The translations under genes and the position numbers were made by a program. The notes under the pieces are model-generated. The model did not search any database. It was not told the DNA's origin and worked only from the letters and a program-made list of their open reading frames with translations. DNA of 64,000 bases from Hymenolepis diminuta (lineage: Eukaryota; Platyhelminthes; Cestoda; Cyclophyllidea; Hymenolepididae). Below are positions 12,204-25,413 of the stretch, piece after piece (positions within the stretch are counted from its first letter, which is position 1; every line of letters starts with the position of its first letter). The stretch spans positions 589,493 to 653,492 of the forward strand of contig CAADRB010000066.1 in assembly GCA_900708905.1 (NCBI GenBank). The letters run 5' to 3'.

Positions 12204-15200
12204 CTATGGTAGAGTCTTGATTTCCTGATTTCCTCCAGATTGTTGTGATGAATTTGCTTTCAACTGCAGAGCTTTCAGAACTTCTTTAGGAACGCGAGCA
12301 CGACTTGCGGGTGGAAACTTCTCCACAAACTGCCGTATAATGGTCTGCAGCTCCGGTGACTGTTCAAAAGCACCTCGGAGATGTTTCGGTGGAAGCTTCA
12401 AGAGAGCCTCATAACTCTTATTTTTTATTTTCAAACAACAGTTAATGAAACCATTCCATAGCTGTTTTGTATTCCACACCTTTAAATTGAAAAACAACAC
12501 AGTTAACTTATATTTTAATATGGTACCGACCAATTAAAGCACGCATACGATTGTATCCTTATGCGTGTCCTCACCCGAAGTGTCGGTTATAAACAGCCTT
12601 CAATTAGACAGACACACACACACACACACCAGGGGGACCCTAGCTCGTCAAACGCATCTCCCGTTGCTCAATCATTCTCCTCCAATTCCCTATTTTCCCT
12701 TGAGACTCTGTACTGAGCTTTGTTCAATACAACCTGGTCTACGCAATCCTTGGTGTTCTCTTTCTCATTTACTGTTAGCCATCTGCCGCTACAACCTAAG
12801 CAGATGTCGATCATCATGCCGAGACACTGACGACGAGACATGATTGACATCTAACGGAGAAATGTTTTGTAAATAAAACTAATTTAGTTATTAATAAATT
12901 GGAATGGCTTGCCTGCCACCTCCGAACTGATCTGACATAAGTGACTTGACTTATTCTATCTATTCGATCGATGTGGCCCCGATATACTCAACGTTATAAC
13001 AAATTAAGTAGAGAAAATATCATGAAACCACTCTTATGCCATCTCATTTGTTCAAAAATAACTAGCGTGATTGATCAAACCCTCACAGCATGTACTTCGA
13101 CGATCATTGATCTCATAATCTTTGACATAGCAGATAAAAACTTCCAAATCCCATTAATAACAATTGACGTGGATAGAGGGAAGGTATCCTGGAGTTGCTC
13201 TTATGAGAAGCCCGGATTTTACCACCTCTCTTGTTGATTAGAATTAACCAGTGCAGCTAGATACCTATCGAACTGGTTGTACATTGTGTATCACCTTCGT
13301 GATACGGAGCAATACACCTTGGCATACATGCATGTTAACCACTGCACCACTAAGAGATATAAAAATTTAGTGACACGATTTGGTATATTTCAAAGTGATC
13401 TATATTAGTTGAAAAAGTGCTAGTAGTGGCAATTTGATCTGATCTCTACTCTAGTAATTTCCCGACTCTTATGAATTGTAACGTTGGGTTCTTTCAAGCA
13501 GGTAATTGAACGACTCTGGGATATGGGACTTTAGCCATCTCGAGGGCTACCATCAGCAGTTTAACATTGAGAACGTCCTAGTTAACAGTAAGGTGTACTA
13601 ATAAATAGAATGAAGAGAGAGAGAGGGAAAGAGCTATAAACTGGTGTGGTAAAAAAAGACAGTGAAGAATATAATAAATAGACAAATAAAGCCAGCTGAG
13701 TCATATTAAATGAATTTATAAGAAATTATGTTGATTTCAGTAAACTTCTGATCAATTTATATAGCGAAAGAAGACGTATTGAATCAAATTTCAGAGAAAG
13801 TATACCTGCTTCTTGATCATCTTGAGAAGAAATTCCAGGGTGAATTCGGAGAGTTTGGGGTGCATATCCAGTGCTTGAAGGAGTGTGAAAAACAAAACTT
13901 TCGGTAGCGTTGAGTGATCAAGGATTCGATTTATAACCTCTGCTAGTCGTTTAGGGGTAAAGACTTGGCGTTTCTTAAGACAATATTTGATCGCTTGTTG
14001 AATTGACTGGGGATTTAAGTTGGTACCACCTTCTAAAGAAAAAAAAGATTAAATAATGCGCAATCTAAAGATTTTTTGCCAGATGACAAACTTTTCTGTC
14101 CAATAGATGAGTGCTACAAGAATTTTGTGAAAAAAGGATGGCTGCGAAATCACTGGAAATTCATATGCAGATGATGAGACAAATTTTAGGTTAAAAAAGC
14201 AATTGACCCGAAAATCCTGAAACTCGATTGAAGTAGGGTTCCCTTGATTTACTAACTTTCAGCCCTATTGCCTTTATTTCCTCTTAAAACAAAGTTATCT
14301 TTTCCTTCCTAGTTGTTTGAATGTTATCTCAGTCGTTATAGAATGCCGCTGCGCATATGCTTTGTCTCAGAGCATACCGTAGGCAGTGTCAGTGGCCAGT
14401 GTCTAGAACATGAATACTATAGTGCTAGAGAGGTCAAGATGGTGGTTTCCTTCAATGCTCCATGGTCTACCTTTTCGTCCTTCATACTCTTATATATCGG
14501 TATGCTCCTTAACTTACCTTATAAGATGTTCCTTAATAAAGGCATTTGGACTGCACTTCCTACGACATTTTATCAATATCTCCAGATAAGACAAAAAACA
14601 AAAAATTAACGATGGTCCGGCCTTCAGCCATAAATTATAAAAGAAGCCCCTTGGTGACAGAGATAGTTGAGAGAACCGTAATTGAAGAGTTACAAGATCT
14701 AACAGTAGCATTCTAAATTATGTATGCACACAAAAGACGTTCTACTTACTCTGTACAGTTTGACCATTTACTTTCGAAATTTTTGCGAATTCAAGTAGAT
14801 GGATGGCGACTAGGAGATCTGAAGGCGTTAGTAGTTCCACGTTAACATTTTCCGAGGGAGAATGACGTCCGAATCCAGAATTATATGGATCGGGAGGAGG
14901 CTGAGTACCAAAGCTTGCTGAAAAGGAAAAAGAGGATATCATTAAATGGAAAACGGTGTTTGTTATAGTGAACGCTCCTAATAGTATGTTGTCAGCCATC
15001 AAGCACGTTGCTACAGAAAAATTGGAAGCTGGCCAGTCTAAATCATCATGATCAAATCCACTCACCCTTTTGTACTTATTATACCTTTTTACATTCTTCA
15101 TACATCTTACGGACTTCATGCCCTTTCATTTTATCTTGTCATATCAATCGGATGTCCTCTAATAAAGACTGCTACAGCAGTCTTACTGACTGAAATTGGT

Positions 15201-18200
15201 GCTACTTTCAGAATTGCCAAGCGAGAGATTGAGAGACCACGTCTAAAATTCAGGAATCACAAATTTAAGTTAGGAATCGTTGACCTAAGGGGGAGGGAAG
15301 AGGTAGGTTGCAAACACCTGTAGAGTGTCTCACGATGGGGAATATACCAAATCGAGGTCAGGTCACATTCATTAGGGCAGTAAACTTCTAAATGAAAAAT
15401 ACGTTCAAAATTGGACATGGAGGTGCCACTCATTATATCTGCTGAGGCCTCTCAAACAGTTAAAACTTTCGAATCTAAATTTAGGACATGAGCTGTCGGT
15501 TAAAACGATAGAAAACAGGCTCCCAAAACACATTCCCATTTGTACCAAATCGGAATAGACGCACTCAGCTACTCTCCTGTCTTTTGACTTTGCGTACAAT
15601 GGGATTGACAATTTTCGGCATTGGAATGGAGCTTAACCATCCCAAATTTTACTATTAGTGGCTCAATACTGTGGACATCACACTAAAAAATAGGAAGCGC
15701 TAACACTGTCCAACAAAAAGAATTTAGTACCAAACATCCTGACTATCCACAATGGTTTAAATGATTTCTAAGGTAAAATTCATCAATATTCAATGAAATT
15801 AATAATAATTCTCTTTCAGTAAGAATAATGAAACTAACAACAGCAATATTAATATCAGTTATAAGACAAACCGTATTTATCATTACCAGTCGAGAGAGGA
15901 ATAATCCAGGGTAACTTCAAGAAAATACTCTTTCAATGGTTTTTGGAAAGGAGAATAAAAAAACGAGTTCACATTATTTACAATTCCCACTCTAACAATG
16001 AAAGTGAGAAATCTGTTATTATAATTACTATAATTATTATTATTCATAACAAACCCAAAATTTTGAAATTTGTAGTCGAAATAGCATTGAAGCGCCAGAA
16101 CAGTAAAAAAGCTCAATAATGGCTGAAGAGAATTAAGTAGAATCTGAATTCCACTATTTACATAAATAGCATAGTATACCACGTCATGACCTACCGTTTA
16201 AAATTAAACTGTTAGGATTTGGCCCTAAGGTGCCTTGGTGAGTTTATAACCCCATGTTCAGAGCTTATTAACCAAATAATGAATTGGTCATTTCAATGTG
16301 TCATATTTAACAACAGCCAAAAGGGCTTTTTTTTCAACACGACAAGAATGGTAATAGAAAGGTTTTGAATTTGAAATGTACTAGTGATATGGTGATCAAC
16401 GTGCACGTCTGACAGGTAGAAGCTCTTCAGTGAACCCCGTGACGTGGATGGCCAACCAAAGCGCTTAATTCTAGATATCGAGAAACATGGTAGAATCTAA
16501 GTTTCCCATAAGAGTCGCCTCAGGAGTGTCATGAACAGTTTGAAATGGATATGGATGATTTCTTACGGGTCCGATTTATGAAATGCGTAATCACAAACGA
16601 ACTTTCGTTCTTGAAAATCGGCTCTCCAAGCAGTTGCCCTTTTATCTTAATAATAAAAGGAAAACTATAACTGTTCAAATTTTAAAGGTACCTTTACTTT
16701 TTGAATAAGAACCTTCATATTTTTTCGCATTTTCTTGTCTTCAAGAGATCTAATATTGACAGCTACACATTTCCTCGTAAAAATTTAATCTACGATAAAA
16801 ATGTAAACGGTCAATATTAGCCTGATAGGATACTCACCCTTAAGCAGTCGAGAGATAGCCAATTTGATGAAGGTGTCTCCAAGTTGAAATATTCTCGGTA
16901 AAAACTCATTCACCTCCGTCTTGTTTAGAGCCACAATCCCTGGGATAATGACACGTGCATCATTTCCACATTCACGACACAACCGAAGCATAGACTTCAC
17001 TATCGACCGTGGAGGCATAATTTGGATATTCGGTTTTTCTGGAGTCACTTTCTTCGGGTCTGTGAGGAAGTGAAGAATCCGAACAACAAGGGATTCAGCA
17101 CCCCGGGGACAGTGTTTGAGGAGAGATAGGAGATGCGGTGATAAGAGACTGACTTGGCAAATCTACAAGAGTGCAAAAAAAATCAAAAGTAAATGGACGG
17201 CCAGGAAGACATCATTCAAACGAGAGCATCAAGGTCGTGTTTTAGAGATGAAGGTAGTAAATAGCAACGTACTACAGGATAATTGTGAAAAGTATCATTT
17301 TAGTTATCCAGCCTTTTAATAGTTTTCGACATCATGAGTGCAAGGATGATGTAAGTCATCAGACATGTTGCTATTGGTGAGTTGGAAGCAGCTAAGCCAA
17401 TAATCTCTCCAGCCAATGCGGAAGTACCTGCTAACATGCGGAGCAACATTGGCGCAGAGTGAACCAAGATAGCACACAGAGATATACTCAATCACATGTT
17501 TCAGGAGAGGGTAGTTTCCATTGTGGCAAGGTATTTGATTCCTCTCACCTACGTACCTTTTGGTTTATCTTTCCACTTTTCATACCATTATAAAACTTTA
17601 AACCTTCTCACACATTCTCTAACTTATATGATATGCTTTCGGAAATGTCAACTTAGGCAACGCTCCCAACAGTCCAGTATACAAATACTTGGTCAGATCG
17701 ATGAAAAGAACACCAATATTTATTATTCGAAACTACGTATTCTGCAATGGAGTCTTCGGCACTTGAAGAAACTGCAGACGAAGGCCTACGTACAGTTTGA
17801 ATGTCGAATTAAAACTGCTTAATGTGTGTCCTCAAGTTCCACTTATATGAAGAACTTAATTAATAATTTGTTTATTTTTTAAAATAGGAACTATTTTTTA
17901 TTCATTCTAAATATGATCTCTGACGGTACAGAATGAAAAGTATTTTTTTAATATTCAGATTGTAAAACTGGCTGACATTAAATAGGAAATGACGGGTAAT
18001 CAGCAACGAATACGAAACTTAATGCACGACGGCCGTTCATCTCATCCATGTTTTTTACTCTCAAGACTCATTCTCACCATGACTTTTATCTAATTCATAT
18101 TGTATGTCTTGGTACTACAATTCTACCAACTGAATGACTGTATTCTCCTACGGGTTTCCTGTTCTGTTAGACTTGCCAATAAGCAGGACACCACTGTCCC

Positions 18201-21200
18201 TAACATTTTGACAGTTGATATGGACAGGACCAACATCGACTCGATGTTGGTTAAACACTTAATCGTCAACTAACTGGAAAAGATTCAGCACTTTCCCCAG
18301 CTAACTGGGATGTCGCTGAACAAAAGAGTGTAGAGATTAAAAGTCCACCCAAGAGTCACTTAAAGACAAGTCACAATGTACCAAGGAGCCCTTTCAGTAG
18401 GTACAATAGCGAAACAGCTTTTGGTTCAATAAGCAGACTGAGAAGTTAAATACGTAGTACGTACTCTGAGTCTCGTGCTTGAGACTGGTTAAACAAGCAA
18501 TTCAACCAAAATATGAAGCAACGAGAAAGGAATGAAACACTCAACAACGTCAATACTAATTACAACTGGTAGCCGATGCTTACCAAAACGTACTCGAAAT
18601 CTAAATGGGGTAGAAAAACCCACAATGATGATATGCTTATCTAATCGACAGAGTGACACCAGCTTTAAAATATTATACATAACTCAATAATTAAGTACTA
18701 TTTAACCAAGAGTAATAAATTAATAAAAGGAATGCAACAGACAACCCACAGCATCATCCATATTTTGAAGGATAAAGGTTTGAACAGCCTCATTGCCTGC
18801 AATGTATATTTCTGCAAGACTAGAAATGAAATAAAGACAGATTATCTAATATGCTTCGTTAATTAACTAAAAGCGATAAAAAGGATAACTTACTTGGGAA
18901 GCAATCTGCCGAGTTTCCGGGGCATGATACCGAAGAAAAGGTGAGAACACAGTTTATAAGTCTCTGTATTCCATTTGTCAGTTAGAACGGGAAGTTTTAT
19001 ATACAAATCAGAAAAAATTTCGCCTGTCGGTTCACGTTGTAGAATTCTTTTCATAAACCTAACAGCACGGTCCTGAAAAAGGAAGACACGAAACGGATTA
19101 ACTTGACTAAATTACTAAATTTTGAATATAGGTAGACGGTTTGAAACTAACCTCAACAACTTTTTCCCAATGTGAATTCGAATCAGCCAATTGCCAAATG
19201 GCCTTTATCGCTGCATTTCGGATAGTTGGTTCTTCATAGGCGGAGAAAGCAAAAGAGAGATTTAAGAGTTTTTCATGCCATTGTGATGACCTTGTTTCGA
19301 TTAGTGTTCGCATTATCTCAAAGCCATATTCAGCTTGCTGAGGTGCAGAGCAGTACTTTTTGAAAAAACTCATAATATCAGGAGGGTATGAAGGTGATTC
19401 CAGGAAAAATCGATTCAAGTACCTAAATATGAAAGGGAATTGAGGAACAGATCTTTAGAAAGATCTATGACGAACAATGGAAAGCACTACAGGATATTAT
19501 TAGCGCCCAAGAGAATAATACATTCATTCTTGCATTTAAGATAATAAGTTACTTGATTAGATAGGAGTGTACGGTGATGGCTGAGAAGCCATGCCAATTT
19601 GTTAAATAAAATTAAGGAATATATACATCCTAGCACTGATCCAACGCCATCGATCATGTCCAATCGATTATGAATCCCTATGAAGGTTGACTTCTAAAGA
19701 AGTTGTTGAGACTGTAGGTTAAAGATTTTTATCTGTTTATAATACTATATAACTGCACATCATGAACTGTAAATGAGAAATTGCGAAATTGAGAATCTAG
19801 CATGTGAGTCGAACAGATTAAGTAAATTTTAAGAACAAAAAAAATGAAGAATAGGAGTCCCGCTTGACGGCTGGATTGGCAACTTTTAGCACCTTAAAAT
19901 GAACCATATTCAAATCAAACTAATTTGAGAGGCTACTGTTCATCTGACTTTCAAATACTCACTGCCAGTTATGCCGAATGTCCTTAATATTATTTTTCTG
20001 AGGTTAAAACTGTCATTATGGCCTGCCGATTAAATTTTGATTGATAGATCACAAAGAGCACCATGTTGATAATATTTGCACTCTTTTTTCCATGAAAAAA
20101 AGTGCAAAATCCAAACTTCTAACATCGGCAACAAAATCAGTAGCAATAAATACCTCTTTTATAATCGTAGGCCTTTAGTAAAAGTCGCCTAATAGCCACC
20201 TAATTTAATGCAGTGGTTAAAGTCATCCATGTATGAACGTACAAACACTGGGTCAAAATCAGAGCAACTTAAAATTCCCAAATAGTGAAAGTGAAATATA
20301 ATCAAATGAGGAAATAAATGAATAAAAACAACAGAACTTCTCGAATACAAGAACATATACAGGACCTATGCATTCGCACGAAGTATAATAGTAACCAGTG
20401 GGGGAACGGTCAATCGCAGTGGGTAAGTTTTCTAACACAGGGGCTATGAAAATTCCGGTTTATAACAAGAGAGACTCAACGAGTGTAGAAGAAAACTTTC
20501 CTAAATAGACTTTATTATTATTATTAATATAAATGTAAAAACTATTAATTGAAGGAACCTCCCTGTTTTGATAATTTTACTTCAACTCACGGTTTCCTGA
20601 TGCCAGGTTCGGCAATTTGATGCAGAATCCTGTTAAAGAGGACCTCATAACAATTTAAATTCGATCTTATTGAAGTTACAGAGGATTTTCTCGATTCTCC
20701 TTCTGTTGCATTGCTAGTATCCACGGACTCTGGACCCTTGCGATTTTCTGGAACATTCTTCAACTGCGAGTACTCATGAATCAGCAAGCTCATTAGAAGA
20801 TCGAAATTTTCCTCGGGTTTACTCAGTGCATTTTCCAAAAGAACTGTATCAGAAAGACGGTAAAATAATTAAATTAATAGAAGGAAACAATCATACGAGT
20901 CAAATTAAACCTTACTTTTATGCGGATCACTCAATTTAGAGGTCCTAAGGGCCAACTTCAGGATCAATTTTGACCGAATTTCATCTTTTACATCCAAAGC
21001 AGGACATTTGCTGAATACTTCAGGACAACTGGAGCTTGGATTGAATGCTAGAATACGCTTAAATGCATCATCTTTATATGCTCGTCTGCGATAAGAGGGA
21101 ATCGGTTGAATCAGCTTTTCAACATTGAATGCGTTCTGTTTAGGTGATTTTGTGCTTAGAAATTGGTTAAACAGAGTCTGGTTGGATGAATCGCCAGATT

Positions 21201-22760
21201 TTGCCCAAGAAATCATCAGAGACGCTAAATGACTGGCCAAGGTACGAATATGTACTTTGGAGTCACCGAATGGAATGGAAGATTTGAAATTGGACGGTAA
21301 TTCAGAGGGGAGATTGGCCATACTAAAAGGCACAAAAAACTGATTTAATTCAATTAAACAACAGAAAGTGAAAAGGAGATAATAAAGTCGAACCTTAAAA
21401 TAAGCAAATCAACCACATTAGGAGGAATCAACTTCGGAATAATATGATAAGTGATTTCATCGAGTCGAGAAGTTGATTCACAGCACTTTAATGAAACAGG
21501 AGAATCAAGATCATAACATTTGACCTCATTTTCGTCAGGAGTAACAAAGGTTGACTGATGATTCGGTAAAGATATACCATAAGTAATCTGCAAAATGGCA
21601 AAAGACCTCATAACATCACCTTAAAAATTCGTTGAAAATAAGCACGATGAGAAAATATAAACCTCAAACCGAGTTGCCCCCAATCGATTAAGCAGGCTGA
21701 TAATTCGATTTTGATAATTTGAACAAATTTGCTTGGAATAGGAAAGAAGAGTAAGCAAAACTGATTTCATTCTCGTCTCCGTCGACTCTACTTGAGATCG
21801 ATTCATGAGAAATGGAAGCTCTCGATGAAAATTTTCAAAGAATTGCACAATCTCGCCAAAAAATTGAGGACATTGTTTAGCAATATTTGCAAAGCTGTTG
21901 AGAAGAGATTCAAGAAAAGTACCAGTCACTATAGAAAGGAATTTTTCGCCATCCTCAGGTTTTAAAACTACGTCTTGTAGACCAGATAGAAACATTTTGG
22001 CTTCGGTTAATAAATGACTCTGTTTTGAGTTAGCTATAGCTGCCGAGTTTGGGCTTTGAGCAATTGATTTTGTGGAATTCGGAGGAATAGATGACTGTTG
22101 AATTATGACCATTTCAACGAATTTCACAATGGCGATTCGTACTTTATTTCCCAGATTTGCACAAAGTTGATTTATAGTTGATCGCGACTGTAAAGAGGCA
22201 CCAGGTAATGGCATGAATAAACTGAAAATTTCGTTCCTAAAATTACACACAAAACGAAAGTTCTCAAAAGCAGGGGAATCCTCGTTAATGTCCTCAACAA
22301 ATTGTGAAAGAGAAAGACTGTAGATAACTTTCATGGATTCCACTATTGATTTTAATACAACAGCTACGGGTGGTTCGGCATGAAGACTTCTACCGTAAAG
22401 ATGACATAAGGTAACAACAGATCTCGGAATTAAGTTAGATTCTGCCAAACTAAAACAGAAAACATATTTATAAAAATTTGAAATAAAAAGCAATATACCA
22501 TGCTTCCTCAATAAATTTGACCACGAACAGTTTTAAATTCGAATACCTGCGCAAGTGAAATATAACGACTTCCTAAAATTAGCACAATTATTGTATATAC
22601 CCATACATACATCAAAAAAGATGTTGAGAAGAGACCGATCAAAATTTAGTATCAACTCCTTCACTTGATAAAGAAGCTCCAATTTTTCCGACACATCATA
22701 AGTAAGAGAAGCATCATGAATAAGATCCGCAACTCTACTGAATTGATCTATTTTACGCAT
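12204..22760 (-). CDS. SYMPK: Symplekin paralogue (13 exons, 1,126 residues)
   Basis: Symplekin is the HEAT-repeat scaffold of nuclear mRNA 3'-end processing (CPSF/CstF and histone cleavage complexes; its N-terminus binds Ssu72). I assembled 13 coding exons: 22760-22611, 22572-22499, 22449-21663, 21587-21394, 21322-20916, 20843-20591, 19422-19152, 19072-18894, 18819-18750, 17162-16838, 14917-14750, 14032-13806, 12479-12204. All twelve introns are GT-AG (the 18750 donor GTGGGT is weak) and the exons join in frame from ATG to TAG. The N-terminal symplekin/Pta1 domain spans about residues 1-400. The symplekin C-terminal domain spans about 795-1120, with '[17 protein letters not shown]' and 'LWNGFINCC'. 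The protein is more divergent and shorter than the plus-strand copy at 26.8 kb: no basic linker patch, no acidic C-terminal tail. Introns 1 and 2 are only 38 and 49 bp. An intact frame over 3,381 bases argues against a pseudogene. Exon ends are inferred from splice signals and alignment. Confidence 0.92.
12530..12988 (+). repeat. Interspersed repeat A, copy 1 (LTR-like)
   Basis: Sits in the last intron of the minus-strand symplekin gene. It contains 'gaccaattaaagcacgcat', a TATA-like 'ttataaa' at about 12588, a CA microsatellite, 'ttgagactctgtactgagc', and then a 3' part with 'attaataaattgg', 'gcctgccacct' and 'cgatcgatgtggcccc'. The same order recurs at 23.86-25.73 kb and 48.69-49.74 kb. A TATA motif upstream of an AATAAA-like motif suggests an LTR or other promoter-bearing non-autonomous retroelement. 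The class is inference. Open frames inside it are not genes. Confidence 0.7.
13200..13352 (-). mobile_element. tRNA-derived SINE-like element D (minus)
   Basis: On the minus strand, 13349-13339 reads TGGTGCAGTGG, a good fit to the RNA polymerase III A box (TRGYNNARNGG), followed by 'ttaacatgcatg', as in the other family-D copies. It lies in intron 12 of the minus-strand symplekin gene. The downstream body is degenerate and the B box is unclear. Confidence 0.5.
14955..15065 (+). repeat. Interspersed repeat G, short copy
   Basis: 'gttgtcagccatcaag..cgttgctac..aattggaagctggcc' resembles 'gtaagtcatcagacatgttgctattggtgagttggaagcagctaagcc' at about 17353-17400, split here into matching words. It lies in intron 10 of the minus-strand symplekin gene. 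Similarity is partial. Confidence 0.3.
15395..15700 (+). repeat. Interspersed repeat C, copy 1
   Basis: Shares 'ctaaatttaggaca', 'aaaacacattcccatttgtac', 'gcgtacaatg' and 'accatccca' with segments near 63110-63385, and partly near 60680-60740 and 32390-32520. It lies in intron 10 of the minus-strand symplekin gene. No coding capacity is visible and the class is unknown. Confidence 0.5.
16385..16560 (+). mobile_element. SINE-like element D (plus, degenerate)
   Basis: Begins 'gatatggtgatcaacgtgcacg', in which the A box is eroded, and ends 'ataagagtcgcctcaggagtgtc', which parallels 'cgtaagagtggctctaggatac' of the clearer copy at 34.13-34.31 kb. It lies in intron 10 of the minus-strand symplekin gene. 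Confidence 0.4.
17330..17480 (+). repeat. Interspersed repeat G, copy 1
   Basis: 'tccagccaatgcggaagt..cctgctaacatgcggagcaacattgg' is matched in order by 'gccagccaatggggcatt..cttggtagcatgcaggccaacatgg' at 55710-55760 (shown as separate words). It lies in intron 9 of the minus-strand symplekin gene; the minus-strand open frame here is not a gene. Confidence 0.45.
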
Positions 22761-23859
22761 TGTGACCGCAATAAAACACCAGGCATCTGACTGAACAACT
22801 AAAATCCGCCGCAGATTTTCAAGGTAATTAGAAGTCTACGCATATAAACACCTTAATGTGTTAACAAAGTGAAATTATGAATTAACTGTTATTTGGCGGC
22901 AACGTAAAACTAACGGATTTGCAAATTATTTATTTTTTTAACGGACATTTAGTGTTCTAACTGAATAGCTTTAATTAAATTCGCTTGTTTATAGCTTACT
23001 CTAAATAATGAAGCAATCTTTATAAATTTTAATGCAAATTGCACCTTTAATTTTGATTATTTAAAGGGCATTTTTTATTATAAATTATAGATTGTGAATT
23101 TTGTGAAAGTATATAGTAAGATAACAGGGCTACATTGGAATACTTACAATCTTTATCTGAAATATGGAAAATTCTGATCTCGAAATTAATAAAACTAAGA
23201 TTTATTACTTCCGATAATGTTAGTATCTTTTGGACATTTTGAAACATTTTTTGTTTTGAGTAGAACCCTTTTCTTTCCAAAACACTTATTTATAAACAAA
23301 ATAATGGAATCATTTCCTGTTTTACCTTCCGAATGGCGTCGAATATGTCTTAGCACTTATAATAGCAGAGAGTAGGAAGTCATGTAAGAAGACTACTGTT
23401 TAGAAAAGGATTGGTTTTAAGCGTGAAAATAAGTCACTTAAAACGAATGACCATTCGGTCATGGTGAGGTGAAGGTTTGCATGGCAACATTTTGAGCCCA
23501 CTACTTAATTAATCTAATCAAGAACATATCATAAGGGAGCATATGTGGTGTATCTTTATTTGCATTCTAAATGACCTATGAATACCAGAACCTGGTAACA
23601 ACCCAGAATTACCTCATACAACCCATAATGGCTAAAACCGAATGTTTCTTCCATTCTGCCTTTGAGAGAACTTTTGCATCCATCTTTTCATCTTTTTGTT
23701 ATGCTGTAATAAAATTGCATTTTTTCTGCTTTAATATTTAAGCAAAACAATAGCGACTTCCTTCAGCAGAGGGTGGCAACGGTAACCATAACCTTATTTA
23801 TATCCCGCCTTCATTACTACTGACTTGCACAAGTTTAAAAGTGCTTACTTTTATTTACC
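22761..23859. other. 5' flank of the minus-strand symplekin gene
   Basis: No exon, RNA gene or repeat copy was recognised in this roughly 1.1 kb. It should hold the promoter and 5' UTR of the minus-strand symplekin gene. The stretch 22920-23060 is very AT-rich. No spliced-leader acceptor could be fixed with confidence. Confidence 0.4.
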
Positions 23860-24311
23860 TTGAAGAATGAATCCCTCTTCTCCGAAATATTTTATCTTAC
23901 AGCATTCCTAATCATCACCAAATTTGATTACCTTGTCCTCATAAGTTATCTCTGTAAACCTTTAACCATTCCTGTCCCAAACACTCCTTAAACAAACATC
24001 GTTTGTACTCAGCTGGTCTATGTCTCATCGACCCGGAAAAGGTAAACATACCTCAGACGACAGTAGCAGACACCGTTTAATCAACCCCGATATTAACCAG
24101 TCCTGTCTGCACCGGCCCTTCCTTTTCCTACAGTCGTCCCGACCAATTAAGGCGCGCATACAACCATATCCTTATGCGTGTCCTCACCCAAAGTGTCGAT
24201 TATAAATGGCCTCCATTGCACACACACAGACACCCTAGCTCAATCCTCCGGTTTCCCATTTTTCCTTGAGACTCTGTACTGAGCTTACTTCAATATAACC
24301 TGGCCTACGCA
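23860..24311 (+). repeat. Interspersed repeat A, copy 2, 5' part
   Basis: Runs from 'gaatgaatccctcttctcc' through 'cgtcccgaccaattaagg' and the TATA-like 'gattataaatgg' to 'cctggcctacgca', where it meets the N run. It closely follows the copy at 48690-49215. It belongs to the repeat-rich spacer between the two divergent symplekin genes. Confidence 0.75.
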
Positions 24312-24636
24312 NNNNNNNNNNNNNNNNNNNNNNNNNNNNNNNNNNNNNNNNNNNNNNNNNNNNNNNNNNNNNNNNNNNNNNNNNNNNNNNNNNNNNNNNN
24401 NNNNNNNNNNNNNNNNNNNNNNNNNNNNNNNNNNNNNNNNNNNNNNNNNNNNNNNNNNNNNNNNNNNNNNNNNNNNNNNNNNNNNNNNNNNNNNNNNNNN
24501 NNNNNNNNNNNNNNNNNNNNNNNNNNNNNNNNNNNNNNNNNNNNNNNNNNNNNNNNNNNNNNNNNNNNNNNNNNNNNNNNNNNNNNNNNNNNNNNNNNNN
24601 NNNNNNNNNNNNNNNNNNNNNNNNNNNNNNNNNNNN
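24312..24636. other. Assembly gap (325 N)
   Basis: A run of 325 unknown bases. The 160 bp directly left of it (24152-24311) and directly right of it (24637-24796) are identical, so the gap either hides further tandem copies or is an artefact of unmerged contig ends. Open frames drawn through the N run are meaningless. Confidence 0.99.
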
Positions 24637-24815
24637 GCGCGCATACAACCATATCCTTATGCGTGTCCTCACCCAAAGTGTCGATTATAAATGGCCTCCA
24701 TTGCACACACACAGACACCCTAGCTCAATCCTCCGGTTTCCCATTTTTCCTTGAGACTCTGTACTGAGCTTACTTCAATATAACCTGGCCTACGCATTCC
24801 TCGGCGTTCCTTTTC
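24637..24815 (+). repeat. Repeat A segment, exact copy of the sequence left of the gap
   Basis: The first 160 bases repeat 24152-24311 without a visible difference; the text then continues with 'ttcctcggcgttcc', as repeat A does in its other copies. No divergence at all is unlike the other repeat-A copies in this window. Confidence 0.9.
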
Positions 24816-25413
24816 TTTTTTGTTCAATTTTTTGAATATTAATGCTGATCGGGATCTCAAAGAAGGAATATATCACTAAAACAAGTTGAAGATTGCCGGG
24901 AAATTTATCTATGAAAACACTAATGTTAATAAGCAAAAAGTTCTTCATAAAATATCAGTCGATTTCCACTGTCTGTCTCCGTGACTGCTGGTTATGCAGG
25001 TTTGTTTATGCACTGCTGGTGCGTCTGAAGTTTGACACTGATGACGACGTCTTATTTTTCCGGATAGCTCGATAATCATTGTACGAAAAAGAATTCGTAT
25101 ATTAAGGATTTTTACATCACATTGTTTGGTTTAGGCATTGAATACTGAAATAGGAAATGACGGATATAAATAGATCCTAATATGTAGAAGAATAAGATCA
25201 AATTAACCGCTCATCTTATCGTCATATACTTAATTGACATATAAATATATTTCTAATTACACCAATTGAACCTTAATGTGCATTAATACACATTACCTCG
25301 TACGAAGATAACTTTTAATAACATAAATTAACATCCCCACAAAGTAGTAAAGTAGAAAAGATAGGCGATTAATCACTGTAGCAGGCTTGGAAGTCCTTCC
25401 CATAACCAATCTT

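Noticed and set aside
12565..12850. Open frames on both strands inside repeat A
   Set aside because: They lie in a repeat that recurs at 24 and 49 kb without conserving the frames.
24235..24718. Three minus-strand open frames running through the N gap
   Set aside because: Unknown bases cannot contain stops, so the frames are artefacts.
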